Shown here in pieces: positions 16,006-24,853 of a stretch of 64,000 nucleotides of DNA. Origin of the DNA: Streptomyces sp. MMBL 11-1. Its GTDB lineage: Bacteria > Actinomycetota > Actinomycetes > Streptomycetales > Streptomycetaceae. The DNA lies in contig NZ_CP117709.1 of the NCBI RefSeq assembly GCF_028622875.1, forward strand, positions 992,001 to 1,056,000, read 5' to 3'. Both the position numbers and the translations under genes were made by a program. The first letter of the stretch is position 1; each line of letters begins with the position of its first letter. The notes beneath the pieces are model-generated. The model was not told where the DNA came from, searched no databases, and was given only the letters and a program-made list of their open reading frames with translations.

Positions 16006-17268
16006 TCAGCCGAGGCGCTTCGTCAGCTCCGCCGCGACCTCGGCCAGCGGCACCGGGCCCTGCTCGCCGGACTCCATGTCCTTGAGCTGGGCGACGCCCT
16101 CGGCGAGGTCGCGCTCGCCCGCGACCAGGGTGTAGCGCGCGCCCGAGCGGTTGGCGCTCTTCATCGCGCCCTTCAGGCCCCGGCCGCCGAACGCGAAGTC
16201 GGCGGCGATCCCCGCGCGGCGCAGCTCGGTGACGACGCCGAACAACACCCGGCGGGCCTCCTCGCCGAGCGGGACCGCGTACACGCTGGTGGTGACGGGC
16301 AGGTCGAGCTCGACGCCCTCGGCCTCCAGCGCGAGGACCGTACGGTCCACGCCGAGCGCCCAGCCGACGGACGGCAGCGCGGGGCCTCCGATCATCTCGG
16401 ACAGCCCGTCGTAGCGTCCGCCGCCGCCCACCGCGGACTGCGAGCCGAGACCGTCGTGGACGAACTCGAAGGTCGTGCGGGTGTAGTAGTCGAGGCCGCG
16501 GACCAGCTTCTCGTCGTCCTCGAACGGCACGCCGGCCGTCGTGAGCAGCGCCCGGACCTCCTCGTGGTACGCCCTGCAGGCGTCGCAGAGGTGGTCGCGG
16601 AGCTTCGGGGCGTCGGTGAGCTGCTTCTGCACGTCGGCCCGCTTGTCGTCCAGGACGCGCAGCGGGTTGATCTCGACGCGGCGGCGGGTCTCGTCATCGA
16701 GGTCCAGGTCCCGCAGGAAGGTCTGGAGCGCCTCGCGGTAGACCGGGCGGCACTCCTTGTCGCCCAGCGAGTTCAGCAGGATCCGGAACTGGCGCAGGCC
16801 CAGCGAGCGGTACGCCTGGTCGGCGAGGATGATCAGCTCGGCGTCCAGGACCGGGTCCTCGGTGCCGATGGCCTCGGCGCCGACCTGCGAGAAGTGACGG
16901 TAGCGGCCCTTCTGCGGGCGCTCGTAGCGGTAGTACGAGCCGGAGTACCAGAGCTTGACGGGGAGGTTGCCCGCCTTGTGGAGGTTGGCTTCCAGGGCCG
17001 CCCGCAGCACGGATGCGGTGCCCTCGGGGCGCAGGGCCAGCTGGGAGCCGCCCTTGGTGGTGAGGGTGTACATCTCCTTGGTGACGATGTCGGTGGACTC
17101 ACCGACACCGCGTGCGAAGAGTTCGACGTCCTCGAAGCCGGGCGTCTCGATGTAGCCGTACCCCGAGTCGCGCAGCGGGGCCGCGATGGCCTCGCGCACC
17201 GCCAGGAACTTCGCGGAGTCCGGCGGGGTCAGGTCGTACGTGCCCTTGGGGGCCTGAAAGGTGCTCAC
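16006..17268 (-). CDS. hisS: Histidyl-tRNA synthetase
   Basis: Class II synthetase charging tRNA-His. The 420-residue protein has [15 protein letters not shown] at the start, motif 2 region [20 protein letters not shown], the His A signature [24 protein letters not shown], and the C-terminal anticodon domain ([20 protein letters not shown]). Length is normal. GTG 17268 begins the conserved STFQAPKG; the Shine-Dalgarno sequence is weak. The MBL-fold gene ends 15 bases upstream, so the two are probably one transcript closed by the hairpin at 15953-15990. Confidence 0.97.
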   Translation of the reverse strand: MSTFQAPKGTYDLTPPDSAKFLAVREAIAAPLRDSGYGYIETPGFEDVELFARGVGESTDIVTKEMYTLTTKGGSQLALRPEGTASVLRAALEANLHKAGNLPVKLWYSGSYYRYERPQKGRYRHFSQVGAEAIGTEDPVLDAELIILADQAYRSLGLRQFRILLNSLGDKECRPVYREALQTFLRDLDLDDETRRRVEINPLRVLDDKRADVQKQLTDAPKLRDHLCDACRAYHEEVRALLTTAGVPFEDDEKLVRGLDYYTRTTFEFVHDGLGSQSAVGGGGRYDGLSEMIGGPALPSVGWALGVDRTVLALEAEGVELDLPVTTSVYAVPLGEEARRVLFGVVTELRRAGIAADFAFGGRGLKGAMKSANRSGARYTLVAGERDLAEGVAQLKDMESGEQGPVPLAEVAAELTKRLG

Positions 17269-17283
17269 GAATACGTCTCTCGT

Positions 17284-17973
17284 CTACATTCCTCGGCGCG
17301 GCGCCGCGTCCAGACCGTTCAGATACGGGTTGGAGGCGCGCTCGCGGCCGATGGTCGTCTGGGGTCCATGGCCGGACAGCACCACGGTCGAGTCGTCGAG
17401 CGGCAGGCACACGCGGGCCAGCGACTCGAGCAGCTCGGCGTGGTCGCCGCCGGGCAGGTCGGTGCGTCCGACGGAGCCGGCGAAGAGCAGGTCGCCCGAG
17501 AAGAAGACCGGCGGAATGTCCGCGGCCTCGGGCATCCCGAACGTCACCGACCCCTTGGTATGGCCGGGCGCGTGCGAGACGCCGAACTCCAGACCGGCCA
17601 GGGCCAGCTTCGAGCCGTCCGTCAGCTCCTTGACGTCGTCCGGCTCCCCCACGGTCAGCTCGCCCATGAGCGGCATCCCGATCGAGCGGCCGAGCGCCTT
17701 CTCCGGGTCGCTCATCATGTAGCGGTCCTCGGGGTGGATCCAGGCGGGGACGTCATGGGCGCCGCAGACGGGGACGACCGAGGCGACATGGTCGATATGG
17801 CCGTGGGTGAGGACGACGGCGACGGGCTTGAGCCGATGCTTCTTCAGCGTTTCCTCGACGCCCTGGGCGGCCTGGTGGCCCGGGTCGATGATCACGCACT
17901 CCTCACCGGCGGCGGGGGCGACCAGATAGCAATTGGTCCCCCAGGCCCCGGCGGGGAACCCGGCAATGAGCAC
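17284..17973 (-). CDS. MBL-fold metallo-hydrolase (glyoxalase II-like)
   Basis: A 229-residue metallo-beta-lactamase-fold hydrolase. Metal ligands are seen in LTHGHIDHVAS (HxHxDH), SHAPGHTKGS (His), FFSGDLLFAGSVGRTD (Asp) and VVLSGHGPQTTI (His). The order and spacing fit the glyoxalase II/YcbL group, which hydrolyse thioesters such as S-lactoylglutathione; since actinobacteria use mycothiol rather than glutathione, the substrate is uncertain. GTG 17973 is the start. It is immediately upstream of hisS and divergent from the cyclophilin gene with a 149-base spacer. Confidence 0.9.
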   Translation of the reverse strand: MLIAGFPAGAWGTNCYLVAPAAGEECVIIDPGHQAAQGVEETLKKHRLKPVAVVLTHGHIDHVASVVPVCGAHDVPAWIHPEDRYMMSDPEKALGRSIGMPLMGELTVGEPDDVKELTDGSKLALAGLEFGVSHAPGHTKGSVTFGMPEAADIPPVFFSGDLLFAGSVGRTDLPGGDHAELLESLARVCLPLDDSTVVLSGHGPQTTIGRERASNPYLNGLDAAPRRGM

Positions 17974-18122
17974 GATCGTCCTTAATGTTCGTCCGGAGGA
18001 TGCGGCAACGGCGAAGGATGCAGCGGATCAGAGCCTACCGGCGCTCCTCATGACACAGGTAACCCATATACGGTACGGGCAACTCAGGCCCTCATCCCAC
18101 GACGTAACAAGGAGCCCAACCG

Positions 18123-18914
18123 GTGTCCAGCAGCGAACAGCGGCGGCGGCAGCTCGCCCGGGAAAAGTTCGAGCGCCAGCAGAAGCGCCGGGAGGAGGCC
18201 CGCCGCAGGACGAGGCGTGTCACCGCGATCGTCGCGGCCTCGGTGGCCGTGGTCGCCGTCGTGGGCGTGAGCGCGTTCGTCGTGGCGGGCAAGGACGACG
18301 ACAAGGACAAGAAGAACGAGGCCGCGGCGAGCCAGAGCCCCACCCCGGAGCCCTCGGAGAGCGAGAGCAAGGCTCCCACGCCGCCGATGAAGATCGACAA
18401 GAAGGCGACGTACACGATGTCGCTCAAGACGAGCCAGGGCGACATCGCGTTCTCGATGGACGCGGCGAAGACTCCGGAGACGGTGAACTCCTTCAAGGCG
18501 CTCGCCGACAAGAACTACTTCGACGACACCAAGTGCCACCGGCTGACCACGCAGGGCATCTTCGTGCTCCAGTGCGGCGACCCCAAGGGCGACGGCACGG
18601 GCGGCCCGGGCTACAACATCCCGGACGAGAACCTGGACGCGCTCGGCAAGGCGGGCGCCGACGGCACGGTCGTCTACCCGCCGGGCACGGTGGCGATGGC
18701 CAATACCGGTCAGCCCGGCTCCGGGGGCAGCCAGTTCTTCCTGGTCTACAAGGAGACGAAGCTCCCGCCCACCTACACCCCGTTCGGCACGATGGACGAC
18801 GCCTCGCTGAAGGCCGTCCAGAAGGTCGGCGAGGCCGGTGTCGAGGGCGGTGCGGGCGATGGCGCCCCGAAGAAGGCCGTGTCGATCGAGAAGGCCTCGG
18901 TCGAGAAGGGCTGA
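18123..18914 (+). CDS. Membrane-anchored cyclophilin-type peptidyl-prolyl isomerase
   Basis: A 263-residue protein: a very basic cytoplasmic N-terminus (QRRRQLAREKFERQQKRREE), one membrane helix (VTAIVAASVAVVAVVGVSAF) at about 33-55, a Ser/Pro/Glu linker, then a cyclophilin domain outside the cell with KTSQGDIAFSMDAAKTPETV, YFDDTKCHRLTTQGIFVLQ, GDPKGDGTGGPGY and GTVAMANTGQPGSGGSQFF. It speeds proline isomerisation during folding of exported proteins. The catalytic Arg (usual FHR) appears as CHR. GTG 18123 has AAGGAG upstream. Probably monocistronic. Confidence 0.93.
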   Translation: MSSSEQRRRQLAREKFERQQKRREEARRRTRRVTAIVAASVAVVAVVGVSAFVVAGKDDDKDKKNEAAASQSPTPEPSESESKAPTPPMKIDKKATYTMSLKTSQGDIAFSMDAAKTPETVNSFKALADKNYFDDTKCHRLTTQGIFVLQCGDPKGDGTGGPGYNIPDENLDALGKAGADGTVVYPPGTVAMANTGQPGSGGSQFFLVYKETKLPPTYTPFGTMDDASLKAVQKVGEAGVEGGAGDGAPKKAVSIEKASVEKG

Positions 18915-19002
18915 ACCGGCGGGACGGCGACCGGCCGGGCGGCCGTGGGCCGAGCGGAGCGCTGCCCCGGACCGGAGCGAAGAATTTCGGCCGTGCTGAG
19001 TG

Positions 19003-19032
19003 CGGACAGCCGGGTGGCCGGTCGCCTAGATT
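19003..19032 (+). promoter_or_regulatory. Probable promoter of the DUF349 gene
   Basis: CGGACA (19003-19008) and TAGATT (19027-19032) with an 18-base spacer. The -10 is good and the -35 partial. It predicts a 5' untranslated region of roughly 88 bases before GTG 19127, which holds the two hairpins listed separately. Confidence 0.45.
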
Positions 19033-19043
19033 GGCGTTGTGCA

Positions 19044-19110
19044 GGGCGGGCGATGCCCGCCCCAGGAAACTGTGGACGATGCCCGGGGGGCGAACCCCCT
19101 CGCAGGCATC
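19044..19110 (+). promoter_or_regulatory. Structured leader with two hairpins before the DUF349 gene
   Basis: Hairpin 1 (19044-19062) has 8-bp arms GGGCGGGC/GCCCGCCC around GAT. Hairpin 2 (19078-19110) pairs GATGCC with GGCATC outside and GGGGG with CCCCC inside, loop CGAA. The second ends one base before the Shine-Dalgarno stretch (19112-19122). Could be an attenuator, a protein site or an RNA stabiliser; no known riboswitch class was recognised. Confidence 0.45.
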
Positions 19111-19126
19111 AGGTGGAGGAGGCGCT

Positions 19127-20356
19127 GTGAGCAGCGACCCGTGGGGCCGCGTCGATGAGACGGGCACCGTGTACGTGCGTACAGCCGAGGGCGAGCAGGT
19201 CGTCGGATCGTGGCAGGCCGGTTCCCCCGAGGAGGCTCTGGCCTATTTCGAGCGCAAGTACGACGGCATGGTGGTCGAGATCGGCCTCCTCGAACGGCGG
19301 GTGAAGACCACCGACCTGTCGGCGAAGGACGCGACGACGGCCATCGGCCATCTGCGGCAGCAGGTCGACGAGCACCATGCGGTGGGCGACCTCGACGCAC
19401 TGCGCAAGCGGCTGGACGCGCTCGTCGCGACGGTCGAGGAGCGGCGCGAGGAGCGCAAGGCGCTCAAGGCCAAGCAGACCGACGAGGCCAAGCAGGCCAA
19501 GGAGGCGCTGGTCGCCGAGGCGGAGGAGCTGGCGCGGAGCGAGCAGTGGCGCTCGGCCGGCGAGCGGCTGCGGGCGCTGGTGGACACCTGGAAGGGTCTG
19601 CCCCGCCTCGACCGCAAGTCGGACGACGAGCTGTGGCATCGCTTCTCGCACGCCCGCTCGGCGTTCTCCAAGCGGCGCAAGGCCCACTTCGCCGCGCTGG
19701 ACGCCCAGCGCGAGGACGCCCGCAAGGCCAAGGAGAAGCTGGTCACCGAGGCCGAGGCGCTGTCCGGCTCCACGGACTGGGTGACCACGGCCGCGCGCTA
19801 CCGCGACCTGATGACCGAGTGGAAGGCGGCGGGCCGCGCCCAGCGCGAGTCCGAGGACGACCTGTGGAACCGCTTCCGCGGCGCCCAGGACGTCTTCTTC
19901 GCCGCCCGCAGCGAGGTCTTCGCGGAGCGGGACGCCGAGCAGGGCGAGAACCTCAAGCTGAAGGAGGAGCTTGCCGCGGAGGCCGAGAAGCTGGTGCCGG
20001 TGAAGGACCTCAAGGCGGCCCGGGCCGCGTTCCGGTCCATCAACGAGCGCTGGGAGGCCATCGGCCACGTACCGCGTGACGCCCGCCCGAAGGTCGAGGG
20101 CCGGATGCAGGCGGTGGAGCGGGAGCTGCAGCAGTCCGAGGAGTCGGAGTGGCGCCGGACGAACCCGGAGGCGCGGGCCCGCGCCGCGGGTCTGACCGGT
20201 CAGCTCCAGGCCGCCGTGGACAAGCTGCGCGGCCAGATCGACACCGCGCGCGCCGCCGGCAACAACGCCCGTGCGGACAAGCTGGCCAAGGAGCTGGAGG
20301 GCCGTCAGGCGCTGCTGGACCAGGCGCTCAAGGGCCTGGAGGAGTTCGGCGGCTGA
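19127..20356 (+). CDS. DUF349 coiled-coil protein
   Basis: A 409-residue, highly charged helical protein with three DUF349 repeats: about WRSAGERLRALVDTWKGL, then YRDLMTEWKAAGRAQRESE, then FRSINERWEAIGHVPRD, each followed by a Trp/Phe-containing helix (DDELWHRF, DDLWNRF). Lys/Glu/Ala-rich coiled coil joins them. DUF349 proteins are of unknown biochemical role; some have been linked to stress or nucleic-acid binding. GTG 19127 has GGAGGAGG upstream. It converges on relA with a shared hairpin terminator. Confidence 0.88.
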   Translation: MSSDPWGRVDETGTVYVRTAEGEQVVGSWQAGSPEEALAYFERKYDGMVVEIGLLERRVKTTDLSAKDATTAIGHLRQQVDEHHAVGDLDALRKRLDALVATVEERREERKALKAKQTDEAKQAKEALVAEAEELARSEQWRSAGERLRALVDTWKGLPRLDRKSDDELWHRFSHARSAFSKRRKAHFAALDAQREDARKAKEKLVTEAEALSGSTDWVTTAARYRDLMTEWKAAGRAQRESEDDLWNRFRGAQDVFFAARSEVFAERDAEQGENLKLKEELAAEAEKLVPVKDLKAARAAFRSINERWEAIGHVPRDARPKVEGRMQAVERELQQSEESEWRRTNPEARARAAGLTGQLQAAVDKLRGQIDTARAAGNNARADKLAKELEGRQALLDQALKGLEEFGG

Positions 20357-20366
20357 CGTCGGACAA

Positions 20367-20405
20367 GGGAGGGCCCCGGTACGCGTCGCGTACCGGGGCC
20401 CTCCC
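20367..20405. terminator. Bidirectional terminator between DUF349 gene and relA
   Basis: Perfect 19-bp arms beginning GGGAGGGCCCCGGTACGCG at 20367 and its complement to 20405 with one base between. It lies 10 bases past each of the two convergent stops and is followed by CTTT on the plus strand. Confidence 0.88.
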
Positions 20406-20414
20406 CTTTCGCCC

Positions 20415-23036
20415 CTACGGCCTGCGGGCCGAGGTGACCCGGTAGACGTCGTAGACGCCCTCCACGCCGCGTACGGCCTTCAGGACGTGTCCCAGGTGTT
20501 TGGGATCGCCCATCTCGAAGGTGAAGCGTGAGGTGGCCACCCGGTCCCGGGAGGTCTGGACGGCCGCCGAGAGGATGTTGACGTGCTGGTCGGAGAGGAT
20601 CCGGGTGACGTCGGAGAGCAGCCGGGAGCGGTCCAGAGCCTCGACCTGGATGGCGACCAGGAAGACCGAGGACTGCGTGGGGGCCCACTCGACCTCCAGG
20701 ATCCGTTCGGGCTGCTGCGAGAGCGAGTCCACGTTGACGCAGTCGGCGCGGTGCACGGAGACGCCGCTGCCCCGGGTGACGAAGCCGATGATCGGATCAC
20801 CGGGGACGGGCGTACAGCAGCGGGCCAGCTTGACCCAGACGTCCTCGACGCCCTTGACGACGACGCCGGGATCCGCGTTGGCGCGGCGCTTGCCGCGACC
20901 GCCGTGCGAGGGCGGGGTGGACTCGGCGAGGTCCTCGTTGGCCTCGTCGTGGCCGCCGAGTGCCTGCACCAGCTTCTGTACGACGCCGGCGGCGGCGACG
21001 TGGCCCTCGCCGATCGCGGCGTACAGCGAGGAGATGTCCGGGTAGCGCATCTCGTGGGCGAGGGTCACCAGGGAGTCGCCGGTCAGGATGCGCTGGATCG
21101 GCAGGTTCTGCTTGCGCATGGCGCGCGCGATGGCGTCCTTGCCCTGCTCGATGGCCTCGTCGCGGCGCTCCTTGGAGAACCAGGCGCGGATCTTGTTGCG
21201 GGCGCGCGGTGACTTGACGAAGCCGAGCCAGTCCCGGGAGGGTCCGGCGCCGGCCGCCTTGGAGGTGAAGACCTCGACCAGGTCGCCGTTGTCGAGCGTC
21301 GATTCGAGCGGGACGAGCCGCCCGTTGACGCGTGCCCCTATGGTCCGGTGGCCGACCTCGGTGTGGACGGCGTACGCGAAGTCGACGGGGGTCGCGCCGG
21401 CGGGCAGCGCTATCACGTCGCCCTTCGGCGTGAAGACGAAGACCTCGTTGCGCGAGAGGTCGAAGCGCAGGGACTCCAGGAACTCGCTGGGGTCCTCGGT
21501 CTCCTTCTGCCAGTCCAGGAGCTGGCGCAGCCACGCCATGTCGTTGACGGTGTCCTGCCCGCGCCCGGTGCTCTTGGGTACGTCGGTACGCACCTTGGAG
21601 GCGCCGGCGGAGGGCTCCTGCTTGTACTTCCAGTGGGCGGCGATGCCGTACTCGGCGCGGCGGTGCATGTCGAAGGTGCGGATCTGGAGCTCGACGGGCT
21701 TGCCGCTGGGACCGATCACCGTGGTGTGCAGTGACTGGTACATGTTGAACTTGGGCATCGCGATGTAGTCCTTGAACCGCCCGGGCACCGGGTTCCACCG
21801 GGCGTGGACGGTGCCGAGTGCCGCGTAGCAGTCGCGGACCGTGTCGACGAGGACCCGGATGCCCACCAGGTCGTAGATCTCGGCGAAGTCGCGGCCTCGC
21901 ACGATCATCTTCTGGTAGACGCTGTAGTAGTGCTTGGGGCGGCCGGTGACGGTGGCCTTGATGCGGGCGGCGCGCAGGTCGGCCTGGACCTCGTCGGTCA
22001 CTATGGCGAGGTATTCGTCGCGCTTGGGGGCGCGTTCGGCGACGAGCCGGACGATCTCGTCGTACATCTTGGGGTAGAGGATCGCGAAGGCGAGGTCCTC
22101 CAGCTCCCACTTGATGGTGTTCATGCCCAGCCGGTGCGCCAGCGGGGCGTAGATCTCCAGCGTCTCGCGGGCCTTCTTCTCCTGCTTCTCCCGCTTGAGG
22201 TAGCGCATGGTGCGCATGTTGTGCAGGCGGTCGGCGAGCTTGATGACCAGGACCCGGGGGTCCTTGGCCATCGCGACGACCATCTTGCGTACGGTCTCGG
22301 CCTGCGCGGCCTCGCCGAACTTGACCTTGTCGAGCTTGGTGACGCCGTCGACGAGCAGGGCGACCTGGTCGCCGAAGTCGCGCCGCAGGGTGTCCAGGCC
22401 GTACTCGGTGTCCTCGACGGTGTCGTGCAGCAGGCCCGCCATCAGCGTCGCCGGGTCCATGCCCAACTCGGCGAGGATCGTGGTGACGGCCAGCGGGTGG
22501 GTGATGTAAGGGTCGCCGCTCTTGCGCTTCTGACCCCGGTGCCAGCGCTCGGCGACCTGGTAGGCCTTCTCGATCTGGCGGAGCGTGGCCGTCTCGATCT
22601 TGGGGTCGTTGCCCCGGACCGTACGCAGGAGGGGTTCCAGGACCGGGTTGTACGGGCTGGAGCGCTGGACACCCAGTCGGGCGAGGCGGGCCCGCACGCG
22701 GTTGGAGGATCCGCCGGTTCGGGAGGCGGACCCGGTGGTGGCTCCGGCCTTCGCGGGGGGCCCGGGGGGCGGCGGCTTGGGCGCGGCGGCGGCCGGCTTC
22801 CTCGGCGGCGGCTGCGCCGGGCCCGTCGTTCCGGCCGGATTCGGCGGCGCCTCGGGGCTCGCGGGCTTCGTGGGAGGAGCGGGCTTCGCGGCGGCCGGGG
22901 GGCGCGCGGCGTCGGCGGCGGGCTCGGCGGGCGCGGGCTCCGACGCGTTCGAGGGCGCGGCCTTCCGCGGCGTGGCGGGGGCCGCCACGGGCTTGTCGGG
23001 CTGCGGGGCGGCGGCTGACTGGGCCTCGTCTGGCAA
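20415..23036 (-). CDS. relA: Bifunctional (p)ppGpp synthetase/hydrolase Rel
   Basis: Makes and degrades (p)ppGpp, the stringent-response alarmone that in Streptomyces also influences antibiotic production. The 873-residue protein has a Pro/Ala-rich N-terminus (about 1-112), an HD hydrolase domain ([38 protein letters not shown]), the synthetase domain ([45 protein letters not shown]), TGS ([22 protein letters not shown] split), a Cys-containing zinc-finger domain ([12 protein letters not shown] ... HRADC) and ACT. HD residues and the RFKD motif are intact, consistent with a bifunctional Rel. TTG 23036 is chosen because GAGGAG lies 5 bases upstream; the longer frame to 23129 lacks such a site. 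Confidence 0.96.
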   Translation of the reverse strand: MPDEAQSAAAPQPDKPVAAPATPRKAAPSNASEPAPAEPAADAARPPAAAKPAPPTKPASPEAPPNPAGTTGPAQPPPRKPAAAAPKPPPPGPPAKAGATTGSASRTGGSSNRVRARLARLGVQRSSPYNPVLEPLLRTVRGNDPKIETATLRQIEKAYQVAERWHRGQKRKSGDPYITHPLAVTTILAELGMDPATLMAGLLHDTVEDTEYGLDTLRRDFGDQVALLVDGVTKLDKVKFGEAAQAETVRKMVVAMAKDPRVLVIKLADRLHNMRTMRYLKREKQEKKARETLEIYAPLAHRLGMNTIKWELEDLAFAILYPKMYDEIVRLVAERAPKRDEYLAIVTDEVQADLRAARIKATVTGRPKHYYSVYQKMIVRGRDFAEIYDLVGIRVLVDTVRDCYAALGTVHARWNPVPGRFKDYIAMPKFNMYQSLHTTVIGPSGKPVELQIRTFDMHRRAEYGIAAHWKYKQEPSAGASKVRTDVPKSTGRGQDTVNDMAWLRQLLDWQKETEDPSEFLESLRFDLSRNEVFVFTPKGDVIALPAGATPVDFAYAVHTEVGHRTIGARVNGRLVPLESTLDNGDLVEVFTSKAAGAGPSRDWLGFVKSPRARNKIRAWFSKERRDEAIEQGKDAIARAMRKQNLPIQRILTGDSLVTLAHEMRYPDISSLYAAIGEGHVAAAGVVQKLVQALGGHDEANEDLAESTPPSHGGRGKRRANADPGVVVKGVEDVWVKLARCCTPVPGDPIIGFVTRGSGVSVHRADCVNVDSLSQQPERILEVEWAPTQSSVFLVAIQVEALDRSRLLSDVTRILSDQHVNILSAAVQTSRDRVATSRFTFEMGDPKHLGHVLKAVRGVEGVYDVYRVTSARRP

Positions 23037-23129
23037 GAGCGCTCCTCGTACGGATCCGGGGTACCCGGAGAGCCCATGGTATCGATCCCCCGGCCGGACC
23101 TCGCCCGGGGACGTCGGGAGCATCCACAA

Positions 23130-23170
23130 CGAGGGAGGGGCACCCGGTATTCCCGGGTGCCCCTCCCTCG
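23130..23170 (-). terminator. Terminator of the secD-secF-apt unit
   Basis: Perfect 18-bp arms (left arm CGAGGGAGGGGCACCCGG at 23130-23147) around TATTC, 35 bases past the apt stop. It separates apt from relA on the same strand, so relA should have its own promoter in 23037-23129. Confidence 0.85.
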
Positions 23171-23205
23171 CGCTCGGCGTCCGCCGCCGGGCGGTGGCCG
23201 ACGGC

Positions 23206-23757
23206 TCAGACCGTGATCAGGGCCTCCAGCGGCGCTCCGGCGAGGCCCGGCTCCAGGCGGGCCCGGCCCGCGAGGAAGCCGAGTTCCATGAGGACCGCGA
23301 CGCCCGCGACCTGGGCACCGGCCCGCCGGATGAGCTCCAGCGAGGCCTCGGCGGTGCCGCCGGTGGCGAGGACGTCGTCGATGATCATGATCCGGTCCTG
23401 GGCGTCGAGGTCCTCGGCGTGGATCTCGATCTCCGCGCTGCCGTACTCCAGCTCGTAGGACTGGCTCAGCGTGGCGCCGGGGAGCTTCCCGGCCTTGCGG
23501 ACCGGGATGAAGCCGATGCCCGCCCGGACCGCGACGGGCGCGGCCAGGATGAAGCCGCGCGCCTCCAGCCCGACGATCTTCGTGGCGCCGTGCCGTACGC
23601 ACAGCTCCGCGAGGGCGTCGGTGAGTGCCGTGAAGGCCACCGGGTCCGCGAGCAGCGGCGTGATGTCCTTGAACATCACGCCCGGCTTCGGGTAGTCCGC
23701 GACATCGCGGATCCGGCTGAGCAGCAGCTCCCTGATGGATTCGGTGGTGCTCGTCAT
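23206..23757 (-). CDS. apt: Adenine phosphoribosyltransferase
   Basis: Salvages adenine to AMP with PRPP. The 183-residue protein shows [18 protein letters not shown], the [17 protein letters not shown] region, [19 protein letters not shown] and the PRPP-binding signature [17 protein letters not shown]. Length is normal. ATG 23757 is 3 bases past the secF stop, so apt closes the secDF operon. The apt-relA neighbourhood is conserved in actinobacteria. Confidence 0.96.
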   Translation of the reverse strand: MTSTTESIRELLLSRIRDVADYPKPGVMFKDITPLLADPVAFTALTDALAELCVRHGATKIVGLEARGFILAAPVAVRAGIGFIPVRKAGKLPGATLSQSYELEYGSAEIEIHAEDLDAQDRIMIIDDVLATGGTAEASLELIRRAGAQVAGVAVLMELGFLAGRARLEPGLAGAPLEALITV

Positions 23758-23760
23758 CGC

Positions 23761-24852
23761 TCAGCGCTTCCCGGGGGTGCGGCCGTGCGACCGGGGACGG
23801 CCGATCGTCGTGCCCGCCGTCTCGGTCTCGGTGTCGTCGCGCAGGTCCTCGGGTCCGTCGTCGGACGATTCGCCCTTGGCGGCCGCGGCGGCCCGCTTGG
23901 CGAGGACCCGCTTCTTCAGCGCCTTCATCTGCGGCTCGCGCTCCTTGAGGTCGGCGACGAGCGGCGTGGCGATGAAGATCGAGGAGTAGGCGCCGGCGGC
24001 GAGACCGACGAACAGCGACAGCGAGATGTCGTTCAGCATGCCCGCGCCGAAGACGCCGCCGCCGATGAAGAGCAGACCGGCCACCGGCAGGAGCGCCACC
24101 ACCGTGGTGTTGACGGAGCGGACCAGGGTGCTGTTGATCGACCGGTTGGCGATCTCGCTGTACGTGAAGCGGGTCTGCTTGGTGATGTCCTTCTGGCCCT
24201 CCTTGAGGCTGTCGAAGACCACCACCGTGTCGTACAGGGAGTAACCGAGAATGGTCAGCAGACCGATCACCGTGCCCGGCGTGACCTCGAAGCCGACCAG
24301 GGCGTAGACACCGACCGTGATGGTGATGTCGTGGATCAGCGCGATCAGGGCGGCGACGGCCATCCGCCACTCGAAGGCGATGGCCAGATAGATCACCACC
24401 AGGATCATGAAGACCCCGAGGCCCGTCCAGGCCTTGTTCGCGATCTGCTCACCCCAGCTGGGGCCGACCAGGTCCGCGTTGATGTCGTTGGCCGGGATAC
24501 CGAGCTCGTCGGAGAGCGTCTCCTTGATCTCGTTGGCCTTGGCGGTGTCGACCTCGGTGATCTGGATACGCAGACCGCCGTTGCCCAGCTCCTGGACGAT
24601 CGCCATGTGGCCGGAGGCCTCGGTCGCCACGTCCGTGGCCTGGGCGGTCGAGATCTTGGCCTTGGTGTCGGTCGTGAAGACCGCGCCGCCCTCGAACTCG
24701 ATGCCCATGCGCAGACCACCGACCGCCACGCCGATGATGGCGGTGATGGTGATCAGGATCGAGATGCCGTACCAGATCTTGCGGTTACGGATGAAGTCGT
24801 AGCCGACCTCGCCACGGTAGAGCCGGGCGCCGAGATTGCCGAGTCGCGACAT
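23761..24852 (-). CDS. secF: Protein translocase subunit SecF
   Basis: Membrane subunit that, with SecD and YajC, uses proton motive force to help pull proteins through SecYEG. The 363-residue product has six predicted membrane helices, the FEGGAVF motif in the first periplasmic region and the SecF signature region VIGLLTILGYSLYDTVVVFD, then RSINSTLVRSVNTTVVAL. The C-terminus is a charged cytoplasmic tail (SHGRTPGKR end). ATG 24852 is one base past the secD stop with AAGGAGG six bases upstream, so the two are translated together. Confidence 0.96.
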   Translation of the reverse strand: MSRLGNLGARLYRGEVGYDFIRNRKIWYGISILITITAIIGVAVGGLRMGIEFEGGAVFTTDTKAKISTAQATDVATEASGHMAIVQELGNGGLRIQITEVDTAKANEIKETLSDELGIPANDINADLVGPSWGEQIANKAWTGLGVFMILVVIYLAIAFEWRMAVAALIALIHDITITVGVYALVGFEVTPGTVIGLLTILGYSLYDTVVVFDSLKEGQKDITKQTRFTYSEIANRSINSTLVRSVNTTVVALLPVAGLLFIGGGVFGAGMLNDISLSLFVGLAAGAYSSIFIATPLVADLKEREPQMKALKKRVLAKRAAAAAKGESSDDGPEDLRDDTETETAGTTIGRPRSHGRTPGKR

Positions 24853-24853
24853 C

